This document shows, piece by piece, positions 1-7,223 of a stretch of 14,422 bases of DNA. Position numbers and translations under genes: made by a program. The stretch comes from an uncultured Faecalibacterium sp. Its GTDB lineage: Bacteria; Bacillota; Clostridia; Oscillospirales; Ruminococcaceae. The number at the start of each line of letters is the position of its first letter. Positions within the stretch are counted from its first letter, which is position 1. The stretch spans positions 1 through 14,422 of the forward strand of contig CALDNF010000065.1 in assembly GCA_937917475.1 (NCBI GenBank). The letters run 5' to 3'. The notes under the pieces are model-generated. The model searched no databases. It was given only the letters and a program-made list of their open reading frames with translations, and was not told where the DNA came from.

Positions 1-1500
1 GCGTTCTTCTCGCTGGTGTCCACCCTGATGGTGCTGGGCATCGTGCTGATGGGCTGCTCGGAGTGGGTGCTGTTCAAAAACTACTTTGCCAACGACCGGT
101 ATGAGACGCTGGATCAGGTGGTGGGGGTGACACAGCGCACCGCTCAGTATCTGGCGCAGAAAGCTACTCTGCCGGAGGGCGACGAGCTGGATGCTCTGAG
201 CACTAAGCTGGAGATCATCGGTGAGAGTGCCGAAGCTTATCTGTTCTTCACCGACAAGGACGGCAATGTGATGATCGCTTCCAGTCCGGACAAGCTGGAA
301 ACACAGCTGGTGCCGGAAGAGATGATGGAAAAGGTCGAAGTTTCCGGTGCGGATTATTACCATGTGTTCGGTACGCTGGACGGCGTGCTGAACGAAAAAA
401 GCTACGTCACGGTCAGCCCGATGTGCAATGAACAAGGAGAGCAGAACGGCTATCTGTTCCTGTGTTCTTCCGGAGAGCAGCTGACCGAGTTCAAGCAGCA
501 GTTCTGGTCCAATTTTCTGGTGTCCGCCTGCCTGATGCTGCTGTGTGCCAATCTGCTGACCAGACTGTTGATGCGGCGTCTGACCGACCCGCTTCAGAAG
601 ATCACCGATGCAGCCCAGCGGTTCGGCGGCGGTGACCTGTCGGTGCGGGTGGAAGGCGTGGAAGGAGAAGGCGAGGCCGCTGACCTTGCCCGGACCTTCA
701 ACACCATGGCCGAGAACATCCAGATGAACGACAATTCCCGGGGCCAGTTCATGGGCAATATCGCCCACGAGCTGCGTACCCCCATGACCACCATCAAGGG
801 CTTCATCGACGGAATTCTGGACGGCACCATCCCGCCCGAGATGCAGAACCACTATCTGCAGCTGGTGTCGGAAGAGACTGGTCGTCTGGCCCGGCTGATC
901 CAGAATATGCTGGATCTGTCCAAGCTGGAAAGCGGCGAGTATCAGGTCAACGCCCGGATGTTCAACATCTGGGAGACCCTGACCGGCGTGGCCCTTTCGG
1001 CAGAGCAGCGGATCAACGACGGCATGATCGAGATCGAGGGACTGACCATGGACGAAAAGGTTCTGGTCTATGCCGACCCCGACCTCATCCATCAGGTGGT
1101 CTACAACCTGCTGGATAACGCCATCAAGTTTACCCCTGCGGGCGGCACCATCCGCTTTGGGGTCGAAAAGCTGGGCCCGGATGTGGAGATCTCCATCTGG
1201 AACTCGGGTCAGGGCATCAGCCCTGAGGCTTTGCCCTATGTCTTCCAGCGGTTCTACAAGGAGGACCGTTCCCGGGGGCTTCATGCCCGGGGTGCGGGCC
1301 TTGGCCTGAACATCTGCAAGGTGCTGGTCAATCTCTCCGGCGGACAGATCCGGGTGGAGAGCCAGCAGGGCGAGTGGTGCCAGTTCGTCTTTACCCTGCC
1401 GGCACAGGCTCCCAACCCCGGCGGGATGAAGCGTCTGCCCGACGAGAGCGGCCGTCCCGGTGCGGTGGAAGACCCCGCCAGCATGAAGCCGGTCAACTGA
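1..1500 (+). CDS. Sensor histidine kinase, 5'-truncated by window edge
   Basis: Membrane sensor kinase of a two-component system; it would autophosphorylate on histidine and pass the phosphate to a response regulator, probably encoded just upstream. The frame is open from base 1 and the first codons already lie in a hydrophobic segment, so the true start is upstream. Order: end of TM1 (about bases 1-75), extracytoplasmic sensor region (about 75-500), TM2 (about 500-570), HAMP linker (about 570-720), HisKA with H-box HELRTPMTTIKG (phospho-His codon at 766), then the HATPase domain with N-box HQVVYNLLDNAIKFTP (about 1090-1137), a G1 box written NSGQGI, FQRFYK, and G2 box GAGLGLNICK (about 1291-1320). 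This is the PhoR/WalK/VanS-type architecture. The signal is unknown. The last ~25 residues are Pro/Gly-rich and look disordered. A terminator follows directly, so it is probably the last gene of its operon. Confidence 0.93.
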   Translation, partial: AFFSLVSTLMVLGIVLMGCSEWVLFKNYFANDRYETLDQVVGVTQRTAQYLAQKATLPEGDELDALSTKLEIIGESAEAYLFFTDKDGNVMIASSPDKLETQLVPEEMMEKVEVSGADYYHVFGTLDGVLNEKSYVTVSPMCNEQGEQNGYLFLCSSGEQLTEFKQQFWSNFLVSACLMLLCANLLTRLLMRRLTDPLQKITDAAQRFGGGDLSVRVEGVEGEGEAADLARTFNTMAENIQMNDNSRGQFMGNIAHELRTPMTTIKGFIDGILDGTIPPEMQNHYLQLVSEETGRLARLIQNMLDLSKLESGEYQVNARMFNIWETLTGVALSAEQRINDGMIEIEGLTMDEKVLVYADPDLIHQVVYNLLDNAIKFTPAGGTIRFGVEKLGPDVEISIWNSGQGISPEALPYVFQRFYKEDRSRGLHARGAGLGLNICKVLVNLSGGQIRVESQQGEWCQFVFTLPAQAPNPGGMKRLPDESGRPGAVEDPASMKPVN

Positions 1501-1506
1501 ATCCTG

Positions 1507-1556
1507 CACAGCCAGACTGCCTCCCGGAGGGTGAGGTGGTCTGGTTGTTTTGGTTT
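1507..1556 (+). terminator. Rho-independent terminator after the histidine kinase
   Basis: The arms at 1512-1523 (CCAGACTGCCTC) and 1533-1544 (GAGGTGGTCTGG) pair over 12 positions with two G-U wobbles. The stem can extend outward through ACAG/TTGT. It is followed by the T-rich run TTGTTTTGGTTT. It begins a few bases after the kinase stop codon. Confidence 0.75.
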
Positions 1557-1742
1557 GCGCCGGAATTTTGTATTCTTTCCGTGAAAAACACGGCGGCGGG
1601 TTTGATTTTTTGCGCATTTTCATGTAAACTAGAAAATAGCTATGTCCTTCTCCTTCCGCAGGGCCTTTTGGGCCAGAAAAATGACGGAAAATGAGGACAA
1701 TCAGCAGAAATCTTTCTGAAAATAACGGAGAGTATAATACAA
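1557..1742 (+). promoter_or_regulatory. Putative promoter region of the rpe operon
   Basis: AT-rich non-coding stretch between the kinase terminator and rpe. The best sigma-A-like match is TTGATT at 1602-1607 and TAAACT at 1625-1630, spaced 17 bases, giving a leader of roughly 105 bases. The rpe ribosome binding site is CGGAGAG at 1726-1732. A perfect TATAAT at 1733-1738 sits between that site and the ATG and is too close to the start codon to be the main promoter. No known riboswitch was recognised in the leader. Confidence 0.4.
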
Positions 1743-2393
1743 ATGACGATTGTAAGTCCTTCGATCCTTTCTGCCGACTTTGGCCATCTGGGCGATGACT
1801 GCCGGATGGTGCTGGATGCCGGTGCAAAGATGCTGCATTACGATGTGATGGACGGACACTTTGTGCCCAACATCAGCTTTGGTGTGCCGGTGCTCAAGAG
1901 CCTGCACAAAAACCTGCCGGATGCCTTCTATGATGTGCATCTGATGATCTCCCACCCGCTGGCCTATGCTGAGCCCTTCATCAAGGCCGGTGCCACCCTC
2001 TACAACTTCCATCTGGAATGTGAGGATGACATTCAGGAGACGCTGGATAAAGTCAAGGCTCTGGGCTGCAAGACCGGCCTGACCATCAAGCCGGGCACGT
2101 CGCCGGAAGAGCTGGCCCCCTATCTGGATCAGCTGGATCTGGTGCTGGTCATGAGCGTAGAGCCGGGCTTCGGCGGGCAAAAGTTCATGCCCTCGGCCCT
2201 CGATAAGCTCCGCTGGCTCAAAGCCGAGCGGGAGAAGCGGGGCCTGCACTTCCTGCTGGAAGTGGACGGCGGTGTGGACGATGCTACCGCCCCCCTCTGT
2301 GTGGAGGCTGGTGCCGATGTTCTGGTGGCAGGCAGTGCCGTCTTTGGTGCTGCTGACCCGGCGGCGGCCGTGGGCCGTCTGGCGGCTCTGTAA
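1743..2393 (+). CDS. rpe: Ribulose-phosphate 3-epimerase
   Basis: Cytoplasmic enzyme that interconverts D-ribulose 5-phosphate and D-xylulose 5-phosphate in the pentose phosphate pathway. The 216-residue length is normal for the family. A complete (beta/alpha)8 signature is visible: SPSILSADFGHLG at the N terminus, HYDVMDGHFVPN (31-42), DVHLMI (64-69), MSVEPGFGGQKFM (137-149), the VDGGV loop (174-178) and VAGSAVFG near the end (phosphate site). The expected metal ligands and catalytic acids are all present (H32, D34, H66, D175). It starts at ATG 1743 behind a CGGAGAG ribosome binding site. It is the first gene of a tight operon; its stop codon overlaps the AAGGAG ribosome binding site of the next gene. 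In many Firmicutes rpe lies beside rsgA/prkC; here it leads an Rnf-like set instead, which is unusual. Confidence 0.97.
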   Translation: MTIVSPSILSADFGHLGDDCRMVLDAGAKMLHYDVMDGHFVPNISFGVPVLKSLHKNLPDAFYDVHLMISHPLAYAEPFIKAGATLYNFHLECEDDIQETLDKVKALGCKTGLTIKPGTSPEELAPYLDQLDLVLVMSVEPGFGGQKFMPSALDKLRWLKAEREKRGLHFLLEVDGGVDDATAPLCVEAGADVLVAGSAVFGAADPAAAVGRLAAL

Positions 2394-2403
2394 GGAGAAC
2401 GCC

Positions 2404-3423
2404 ATGGAAAAAACGATCATTGACCTGCAGGAGAAGGAGCTGGCCCGCACCGGCCGGTACTACCGGCATCTGTGCTGGATGGCGGTGCCGCTGCTCTGTA
2501 TGTCCTGCTATCTGTATGGCCTGCGCCCGCTGCTGCTCTGCGGTGCGGCGGTGCTCACCGGCAATCTGTGCGACCGTCTGGTCAGCCTGCTGCGCCGGAG
2601 AGTGTATCAGGGCTGGGATTTTTCCAACGAGAGCTTTGCCCTTGTGATCGCATTGCTGCTGCCCGCTACGGTGGACTGGTATGTCCTGATCGCAGCAGTG
2701 ATGGCAGGCGTCCTGATCGGCAAGGAGGCGTTTGGCGGCTACGGCAGCTATCCCTTCAACCCGGCGGCGGTGGGCTACACGGTGGCGGCGGTTTCCTGGC
2801 CGGAGCAGGTGTTCCGCTATCCGCAGCCCTATACGGCGATCCCCCTGTGGGACGCTTCTGGGGTGCCGGTGTCCAGCACCATTGCTGACACCATGCGCAG
2901 CGGCGGTATGCTGAATCTCAGTGCCATGAGTCTGGGGCTGGGCGAGTTTGCCGCTCCCATGGGCACCGGAGCGGCCCTGATCATCGTGGCCTGCGGCTTC
3001 TTCCTCTGGGCTCAGAAGGATATCCGGCTGAGCACCATGGTCAGCTTTGTTCTGACCAGTGCGCTCATCGCATTTTTCTTCCCCCGGCAGGCGGGCCTGA
3101 TGGACTCTTCGCTGGTCTCCAGCTTCTGGTTCCGGATCAACTGTGTCCGGGACGAGCTGCTGACCGGTGCTATGCTGTTCAGTGCCGTGTTCCTCTTCAA
3201 CGAACCCTATACCTGTGCCCATCACCGGATCGGGCGGATCCTCTACGGTGTGCTGCTGGGCGTGGTGACCATGGGCTTCCGGTATTTCGGCGTGTACGAT
3301 ACCGGTGTCTGCTTTGCACTGCTGACCCTCAACAGCATTTCCGGCTGGCTTGACCGGACCGAACTGCGGCTGTATCAGCTGCTCCACCGGGCCCCGGACG
3401 AGGGAGAGGAGGCTGCACAATGA
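2404..3423 (+). CDS. rnfD: RnfD/NqrB-family membrane subunit (divergent)
   Basis: 339-residue polytopic membrane protein of the NqrB/RnfD family, which in Rnf and NQR complexes carries covalent FMN and takes part in cation-coupled electron transfer. Family landmarks seen: LALLLP-type helix (residues 78-90), GKEAFGGYG (106-114), PFNPAAVG (117-124), and a C-terminal NEPYT...GRILYG segment (266-282) where the family has TDPVTSP...GRLIFG, followed by the last helices. ATG 2404 is chosen because AAGGAG lies at 2392-2397; a longer reading from 2272 would overlap rpe. The flavin-attachment region reads VSSTIADTM (156-164) instead of an SxAT-P motif, so FMN attachment is uncertain. The stop overlaps the next ATG (ATGA). 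Assignment to the family is firm; electron-transfer activity is doubtful. Confidence 0.85.
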   Translation: MEKTIIDLQEKELARTGRYYRHLCWMAVPLLCMSCYLYGLRPLLLCGAAVLTGNLCDRLVSLLRRRVYQGWDFSNESFALVIALLLPATVDWYVLIAAVMAGVLIGKEAFGGYGSYPFNPAAVGYTVAAVSWPEQVFRYPQPYTAIPLWDASGVPVSSTIADTMRSGGMLNLSAMSLGLGEFAAPMGTGAALIIVACGFFLWAQKDIRLSTMVSFVLTSALIAFFFPRQAGLMDSSLVSSFWFRINCVRDELLTGAMLFSAVFLFNEPYTCAHHRIGRILYGVLLGVVTMGFRYFGVYDTGVCFALLTLNSISGWLDRTELRLYQLLHRAPDEGEEAAQ

Positions 3424-4142
3424 GACGTGACGCTGCGGAACGATTCCTGAAAAATCCTGAGAAATATGCTCACCATGACCGGGTGTTCCTGAACAACCCT
3501 GCCGTGATGCAGGGCATGGGCCTTGCTCCGCTGGTGGTGCTGGCAACTTCCGGCCGGAACGCTTTCATGCTGGCGATCGCAGTGGCTTTGCTGCTGACGC
3601 CCTCCCGGCTGCTGGCCTGCCTGCTGAGCCGGGCCGTCCCCCTGAACGACGAGGAGCCCTCGGCGGAAGAGCTGGAAAAGAAACTGCTGTTCCGGGGGCT
3701 GATCTACTGCGGCAGCGCAGCAGTGGTGTATTTTCTGGTATACCCCATCCTGAACGCTCTGTTCGGGGTGGAACTGCTGAGTCTGGGCGTGTACCTGCCC
3801 CTGCTGGTGGTGGAGCCCCTGCTCATCTACCGTTTTGGCCGGGTGCAGGAGTGGCCCCGGAAAGCCTTTTCCAAGGGCATCCGGATCACCGTCGGCTACG
3901 GTCTGCTGCTTCTGCTGGTGGGCTGCATCCGGGAGTGGCTGGCGGCGGGCACCGTGTTCGGTGTGACCCTGACCCGGCCTGTCCTGCCTATGGCATCCAT
4001 GCCGGCGGGCGGCTTCATCGTGCTGGGTGTGGTCTGCGCCGTCTGGCGTGCGCTGGTTTCCTGGCGGAAGAAGGACCTGCGGAACGAGGCCGGAAATGTG
4101 GTCGGCATGTATGCCCATAAGGAGGTGAACCACAAGCAATGA
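3420..4142 (+). CDS. rnfE: RnfE/NqrD-family membrane subunit lacking cluster cysteines
   Basis: 240-residue integral membrane protein. The order of landmarks is that of RnfE: an N-terminal NNPAVMQGMGLAPLVVLATS (25-44), central helices, YLPLLVVEP (125-133), then the GCIREWLAAGTVFG block (148-161) that matches the RnfE/RsxE IRE-GT-FG signature. In functional RnfE/NqrD, GLCP and VVNC supply cysteines to an intramembrane iron-sulfur cluster shared with RnfA/NqrE. Here those positions read GLAP (A36) and VVEP (E132-P133), so both cysteines are gone. It also has a longer hydrophilic stretch around 76-88 and a basic C-terminal tail. It is joined to rnfD and rnfA homologues by ATGA overlaps, which implies translational coupling and a shared complex. 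Confidence 0.83.
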   Translation: MRRDAAERFLKNPEKYAHHDRVFLNNPAVMQGMGLAPLVVLATSGRNAFMLAIAVALLLTPSRLLACLLSRAVPLNDEEPSAEELEKKLLFRGLIYCGSAAVVYFLVYPILNALFGVELLSLGVYLPLLVVEPLLIYRFGRVQEWPRKAFSKGIRITVGYGLLLLLVGCIREWLAAGTVFGVTLTRPVLPMASMPAGGFIVLGVVCAVWRALVSWRKKDLRNEAGNVVGMYAHKEVNHKQ

Positions 4143-4747
4143 AGGAAGTGATGGATGCGGTTGCTACGTTTTTCGGCTATGCCGTGCTGGCGATCTTTGC
4201 GCAGAATGCCATCTTCACCCGAGGTCTCGGCGTGTCCCGGCTGGTGCAGCTGGTGGGCGACGACCGGACCAGCAGCTGGTGGTTCGCTTTGATGCTCTGC
4301 GTGACGCAGGTGCTGGTGGCTCCGCTGGCGTTCTATGCCGGCGGGTTCATCGCCCCGCTGGAAAACCGGGCACAGCTGCGGCCGCTGGTCTATCTGGCCT
4401 GCATCGCAGTGGTCTGCCTGTTTGAGCTACTGGTGCTCCGGCTGGTGCATGGGCCCCGCAGCGGTCAGCTTATCCGTATTCTGCCGTTGGCGGCGTTGAA
4501 CAGCTGCGTGCTGGGCACGGTGCTGGTGGAGCGGACCCAGAGCTTTTCGCTGGGGCAGTCGCTGGGCTTTGGTCTGGGCAGCGGTCTGGGCTATCTGCTG
4601 GCGGTCATGCTGGTCACCGAGGCAAGCAACCGGCTGCGCAGCCGGGCGATTCCGTCGGCATTCCGGGGCCTGCCCATCACGCTGATCTATGTCGGCGTGC
4701 TGGCACTGGCCATCTATGGCTTTACCGGACATTCTGTGATCCTGTAA
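4139..4747 (+). CDS. rnfA: RnfA/NqrE-family membrane subunit lacking cluster cysteines
   Basis: 202-residue protein with about six predicted membrane helices, close to the usual RnfA length. Landmarks: QNAIFTRGLGVSRLVQLVG (22-40), corresponding to the NNFVLSRFLGICPFLGVS-type segment; RILPLAALNSCVLGT (113-127), corresponding to PLITTNCAVLG; and FRGLPITLIYVGVLALAIYG (175-194), corresponding to FKGLPIALI...GFSG near the C terminus. The first conserved cysteine is serine here (S33). The second position is also serine (S122), although C123 is immediately next to it. Together with the RnfE homologue this leaves no intact four-cysteine site. Its start overlaps the upstream stop (ATGA). The genes for RnfB, RnfC and RnfG are absent from the neighbourhood. 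Confidence 0.83.
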   Translation: MKEVMDAVATFFGYAVLAIFAQNAIFTRGLGVSRLVQLVGDDRTSSWWFALMLCVTQVLVAPLAFYAGGFIAPLENRAQLRPLVYLACIAVVCLFELLVLRLVHGPRSGQLIRILPLAALNSCVLGTVLVERTQSFSLGQSLGFGLGSGLGYLLAVMLVTEASNRLRSRAIPSAFRGLPITLIYVGVLALAIYGFTGHSVIL

Positions 4748-4772
4748 TTGAAACAGGGAGGGTGGTACGATT

Positions 4773-5888
4773 ATGGCACACTACAAAAAACGTCCAAAGG
4801 TCAAACGCTACCGGCGGAGTTTTTACAGCCGTGAAATGCGGATCAAAAAAGGGGTGGGCATTGCGGTTCTGGTGATCGCAGTGCTGGCGGCAGCGTGGGT
4901 GGCCGCCCCCCATGTCATCGACTGGGCTACCCACACCTGGTATACCGTGGTGCGCAACCGGGATCTGGAAGCGGAGTCGGCTTCAGCGTCGGCCGCCGCT
5001 TCCAGCGAGGCAGCGGCATCCAGTGCGGCGGCAGCATCTTCCCGGTCGGAGGAGCCTGTGGTCACGGAACCTGAGCCCACGCCCGGCACCGCCATCGTGG
5101 AGGGCAGCTGGGCCGAGGTGGATGTATCGTCCCTGACCGACGATGCCGCCATTCAGGCAGCGGCGCAGCAGCTGGCAGCGCAGGGAGTGACCTATGCCAA
5201 GGTCACCCTCAAGGACGGCGACGGCACCATCTGGTATCCGTCTCAGCTGGCCCCGGCAGCCAACAGCATCGGCGGCACGACGGTGGACCCTGCCCGGATC
5301 GCTGCGATCTTCAAGGAAAACGGTCTCGTTCCTGTGGCATCTCTTGCAGCGTTCAAAGATCCCGTTGTGCCCCGCACGGTGCGGAGCATGGCTATCGGTT
5401 ACACCGGGCAGGAATACCTCTGGCTGGACAACAAGGCATCGGCGGGCGGCAATCCGTGGCTGAACCCCTATTCGGCTGAGGTAGTCCAGTTCATCGGCGA
5501 CCTCATCGATGAAGTGCACGGCATGGGTTTTGACCAGATTGTGCTGACCAATGTGCAGTTCCCCTCGGCAAAGAACGGCAAACAGGACTTCGGCCAGACG
5601 AATGGCGTGGACCGTGCCGGGCAGCTGGCGGCAGATATCGCCGCATGGCAGGCCCGCTTTGAGGGCAGCGTGACCCTCTGGTACAGCTATTCACTGGGTC
5701 AGGTGACCGACACCGCCACGACGCTGGGAGCTCCGGCGGCGCAGCTGGGGATGAAGAACCTGCTGGTGACCGTGCCCGCCAAGTCCTCTCTGGATGAAAC
5801 GGGCCGTGCAGAGCTGACCCAGACCCTGACGGATGCCGGGGTGGAGCACAGCGTCATCGAGGACTCTGCGGCAAATTATTTTGGCTGA
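4773..5888 (+). CDS. Membrane-anchored DUF4015-type (putative glycoside hydrolase fold) protein
   Basis: 371 residues: a very basic cytoplasmic N terminus (1-27), one membrane anchor (about 28-46), a Ser/Ala-rich then Glu/Pro-rich linker (about 66-104), and an extracellular domain (about 108-290 and beyond). The domain follows the DUF4015 putative glycosyl-hydrolase pattern: KVTLKDGDGTIWYPSQLA (143-160), KENGLVPVASLAAFKDPVV (181-199), WLNPYSAEVVQFI (229-241) and FDQIVLTNVQFPSAK (253-267). In typical members the last block reads FDEIQFDYVRFP; here the acid is T259 and the arginine is Q262, so hydrolase activity is doubtful. ATG 4773 is preceded by AGGGAGGG. It lies 25 bases after the RnfA homologue, in the place where RnfB is found in standard rnf clusters. 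It may act as an extracellular binding protein; this is inference. Confidence 0.7.
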   Translation: MAHYKKRPKVKRYRRSFYSREMRIKKGVGIAVLVIAVLAAAWVAAPHVIDWATHTWYTVVRNRDLEAESASASAAASSEAAASSAAAASSRSEEPVVTEPEPTPGTAIVEGSWAEVDVSSLTDDAAIQAAAQQLAAQGVTYAKVTLKDGDGTIWYPSQLAPAANSIGGTTVDPARIAAIFKENGLVPVASLAAFKDPVVPRTVRSMAIGYTGQEYLWLDNKASAGGNPWLNPYSAEVVQFIGDLIDEVHGMGFDQIVLTNVQFPSAKNGKQDFGQTNGVDRAGQLAADIAAWQARFEGSVTLWYSYSLGQVTDTATTLGAPAAQLGMKNLLVTVPAKSSLDETGRAELTQTLTDAGVEHSVIEDSAANYFG

Positions 5889-5919
5889 ACCTTGGTATTA
5901 TGAAAGCGAGGAATCTACT

Positions 5920-7212
5920 ATGAACAACACATCCTGCTTTTCTCCTGCCCATATCCTGCTGCCTGCGGAAAATATTCCGCTGGAAAAGTGGGGCTGCATC
6001 GCCTGTGATCAGTTCACCAGTGACCGGGAATATTGGAAAAAGGCGGCGCAGACCGCTTCCGGCAGCCCCAGCACCCTGAACCTGATCCTGCCGGAGGTCT
6101 ATCTGGAGGACGGCGATGCCGCTGCCCGGGTGGAGACCATCCACAAGACCATGGACGAATACGCACAGAATGTTCTGACCCGGGCCGTAGACGGCTTTGT
6201 GTATGTTGAGCGCACCGAGCAGAGCGGCCGGGTGCGGCAGGGCCTTGTGGGAAAGATCGATCTGGAGGCCTACAGTTACATCAAGGGCTCCCGCCCGGCG
6301 ATCCGTCCCAGTGAAAAGACCGTGGAATCCCGCATCCCGCCCCGGATGGCGGTGCGGCGGGGCGCAGCACTGGAAACGCCCCATGTGATGATGCTGGCCG
6401 ATGATCCGGACTGCACCCTCATTGAGCCCATCGGCGCACGGAAGAACGAGCTGCGGAAGGTCTACGAGGGTGAACTGATGCTGGGCGGCGGCCATGTTGC
6501 GGGCTGGGCTGTAGAAGACCCGGCTCTGCTGGCGCAGATAGACAAGGCCCTGAACGGTCTGGGCAGTCAGGAAGCCTTTGACGCAAAATATCCCGAGGCG
6601 AAGGGTGCACGGCCCCTGACGCTGGCTGTGGGCGACGGCAACCATTCTCTGGCGTCGGCCAAGGCCTGCTGGGAAGAGCTGAAAAAGACCCTGACCCCCG
6701 AGCAGCAGAAGAATCACCCGGCCCGGTGGTGTCTGGCAGAGGTCTGCAATGTCCACTCTCCGGCCATCGAGATCGAGCCCATCCATCGTGTTCTCTTCAA
6801 TGTGGACTGCGGTGCGGTGCTGCTGGCTCTGATCACTTGGAGCGACGCCAATATGGCGGGCATCTGCTTCGGCAATGCGAAGCAGCAGTCCTTTACGCTG
6901 GCAGGGCCCCATGTTTCCAATGTGCTGAGCTTTGAAGACCCGGTGGCCCCTCTAACTGTGGGCACCATTGACGAATTTATTGAATATTTCCTTGCCCGCC
7001 ATAAGGAGGCCCGGGTGGACTATGTTCACGACGAGCCTGCCGTTCGTGCACTGACCAGGCAGGGCGGTGTGGCCTTCCTGCTGCCGCCCTTTGAGAAGCG
7101 GGATCTGTTCAAGGGGGTCGTGCTGGGCGGCGTGCTTCCCCGCAAGACCTTCAGCATGGGCCATGCCGAGGAAAAGCGGTACTATATCGAGTGCCGTAAG
7201 ATCAAAGAATAA
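5920..7212 (+). CDS. DUF1015 family protein
   Basis: 430-residue soluble protein of a conserved family with no established biochemical role. Family marks: the N-terminal SPAHILLPAENI, the GRVRQGLVGKIDLEAY stretch, RRGAALETPHVMML, the central GDGNHSLASAKACWEE motif (G238-H242 and on) and the conserved C-terminal PRKTFSMGHAEEKRYYIECR. ATG 5920 is chosen because it has an AGCGAGG site 5' of it and starts at the family N terminus; an upstream extension to 5833 would overlap the previous gene. In other Clostridia, relatives are often encoded near serine-biosynthesis genes, which are not seen here. It sits 31 bases after the DUF4015 gene and 11 bases before the helicase gene, so it is probably co-transcribed. 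The function cannot be given. Confidence 0.85.
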   Translation: MNNTSCFSPAHILLPAENIPLEKWGCIACDQFTSDREYWKKAAQTASGSPSTLNLILPEVYLEDGDAAARVETIHKTMDEYAQNVLTRAVDGFVYVERTEQSGRVRQGLVGKIDLEAYSYIKGSRPAIRPSEKTVESRIPPRMAVRRGAALETPHVMMLADDPDCTLIEPIGARKNELRKVYEGELMLGGGHVAGWAVEDPALLAQIDKALNGLGSQEAFDAKYPEAKGARPLTLAVGDGNHSLASAKACWEELKKTLTPEQQKNHPARWCLAEVCNVHSPAIEIEPIHRVLFNVDCGAVLLALITWSDANMAGICFGNAKQQSFTLAGPHVSNVLSFEDPVAPLTVGTIDEFIEYFLARHKEARVDYVHDEPAVRALTRQGGVAFLLPPFEKRDLFKGVVLGGVLPRKTFSMGHAEEKRYYIECRKIKE

Positions 7213-7223
7213 CTAGGAGAACC

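Noticed and set aside
1195..1230. Histidine kinase G1 box with Asn instead of Asp (NSGQGI) as a loss of function
   Set aside because: Asn at this position occurs in many VanS/PhoR-like kinases; the H, N and G2 boxes are intact.
1733..1738. Perfect TATAAT as promoter of rpe
   Set aside because: It lies 5 bases before the ATG and after the ribosome binding site; a transcript from it would lack the leader and ribosome binding site. No suitable -35 is evident.
2284..3546. 420-codon open frame on the minus strand
   Set aside because: Antisense to the RnfD homologue; the Gln/His/Pro-rich translation has no family signature and no ribosome binding site.
5854..6912. 352-codon minus-strand open frame
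   Set aside because: Antisense to the DUF1015 gene with its conserved motifs; no recognisable features.
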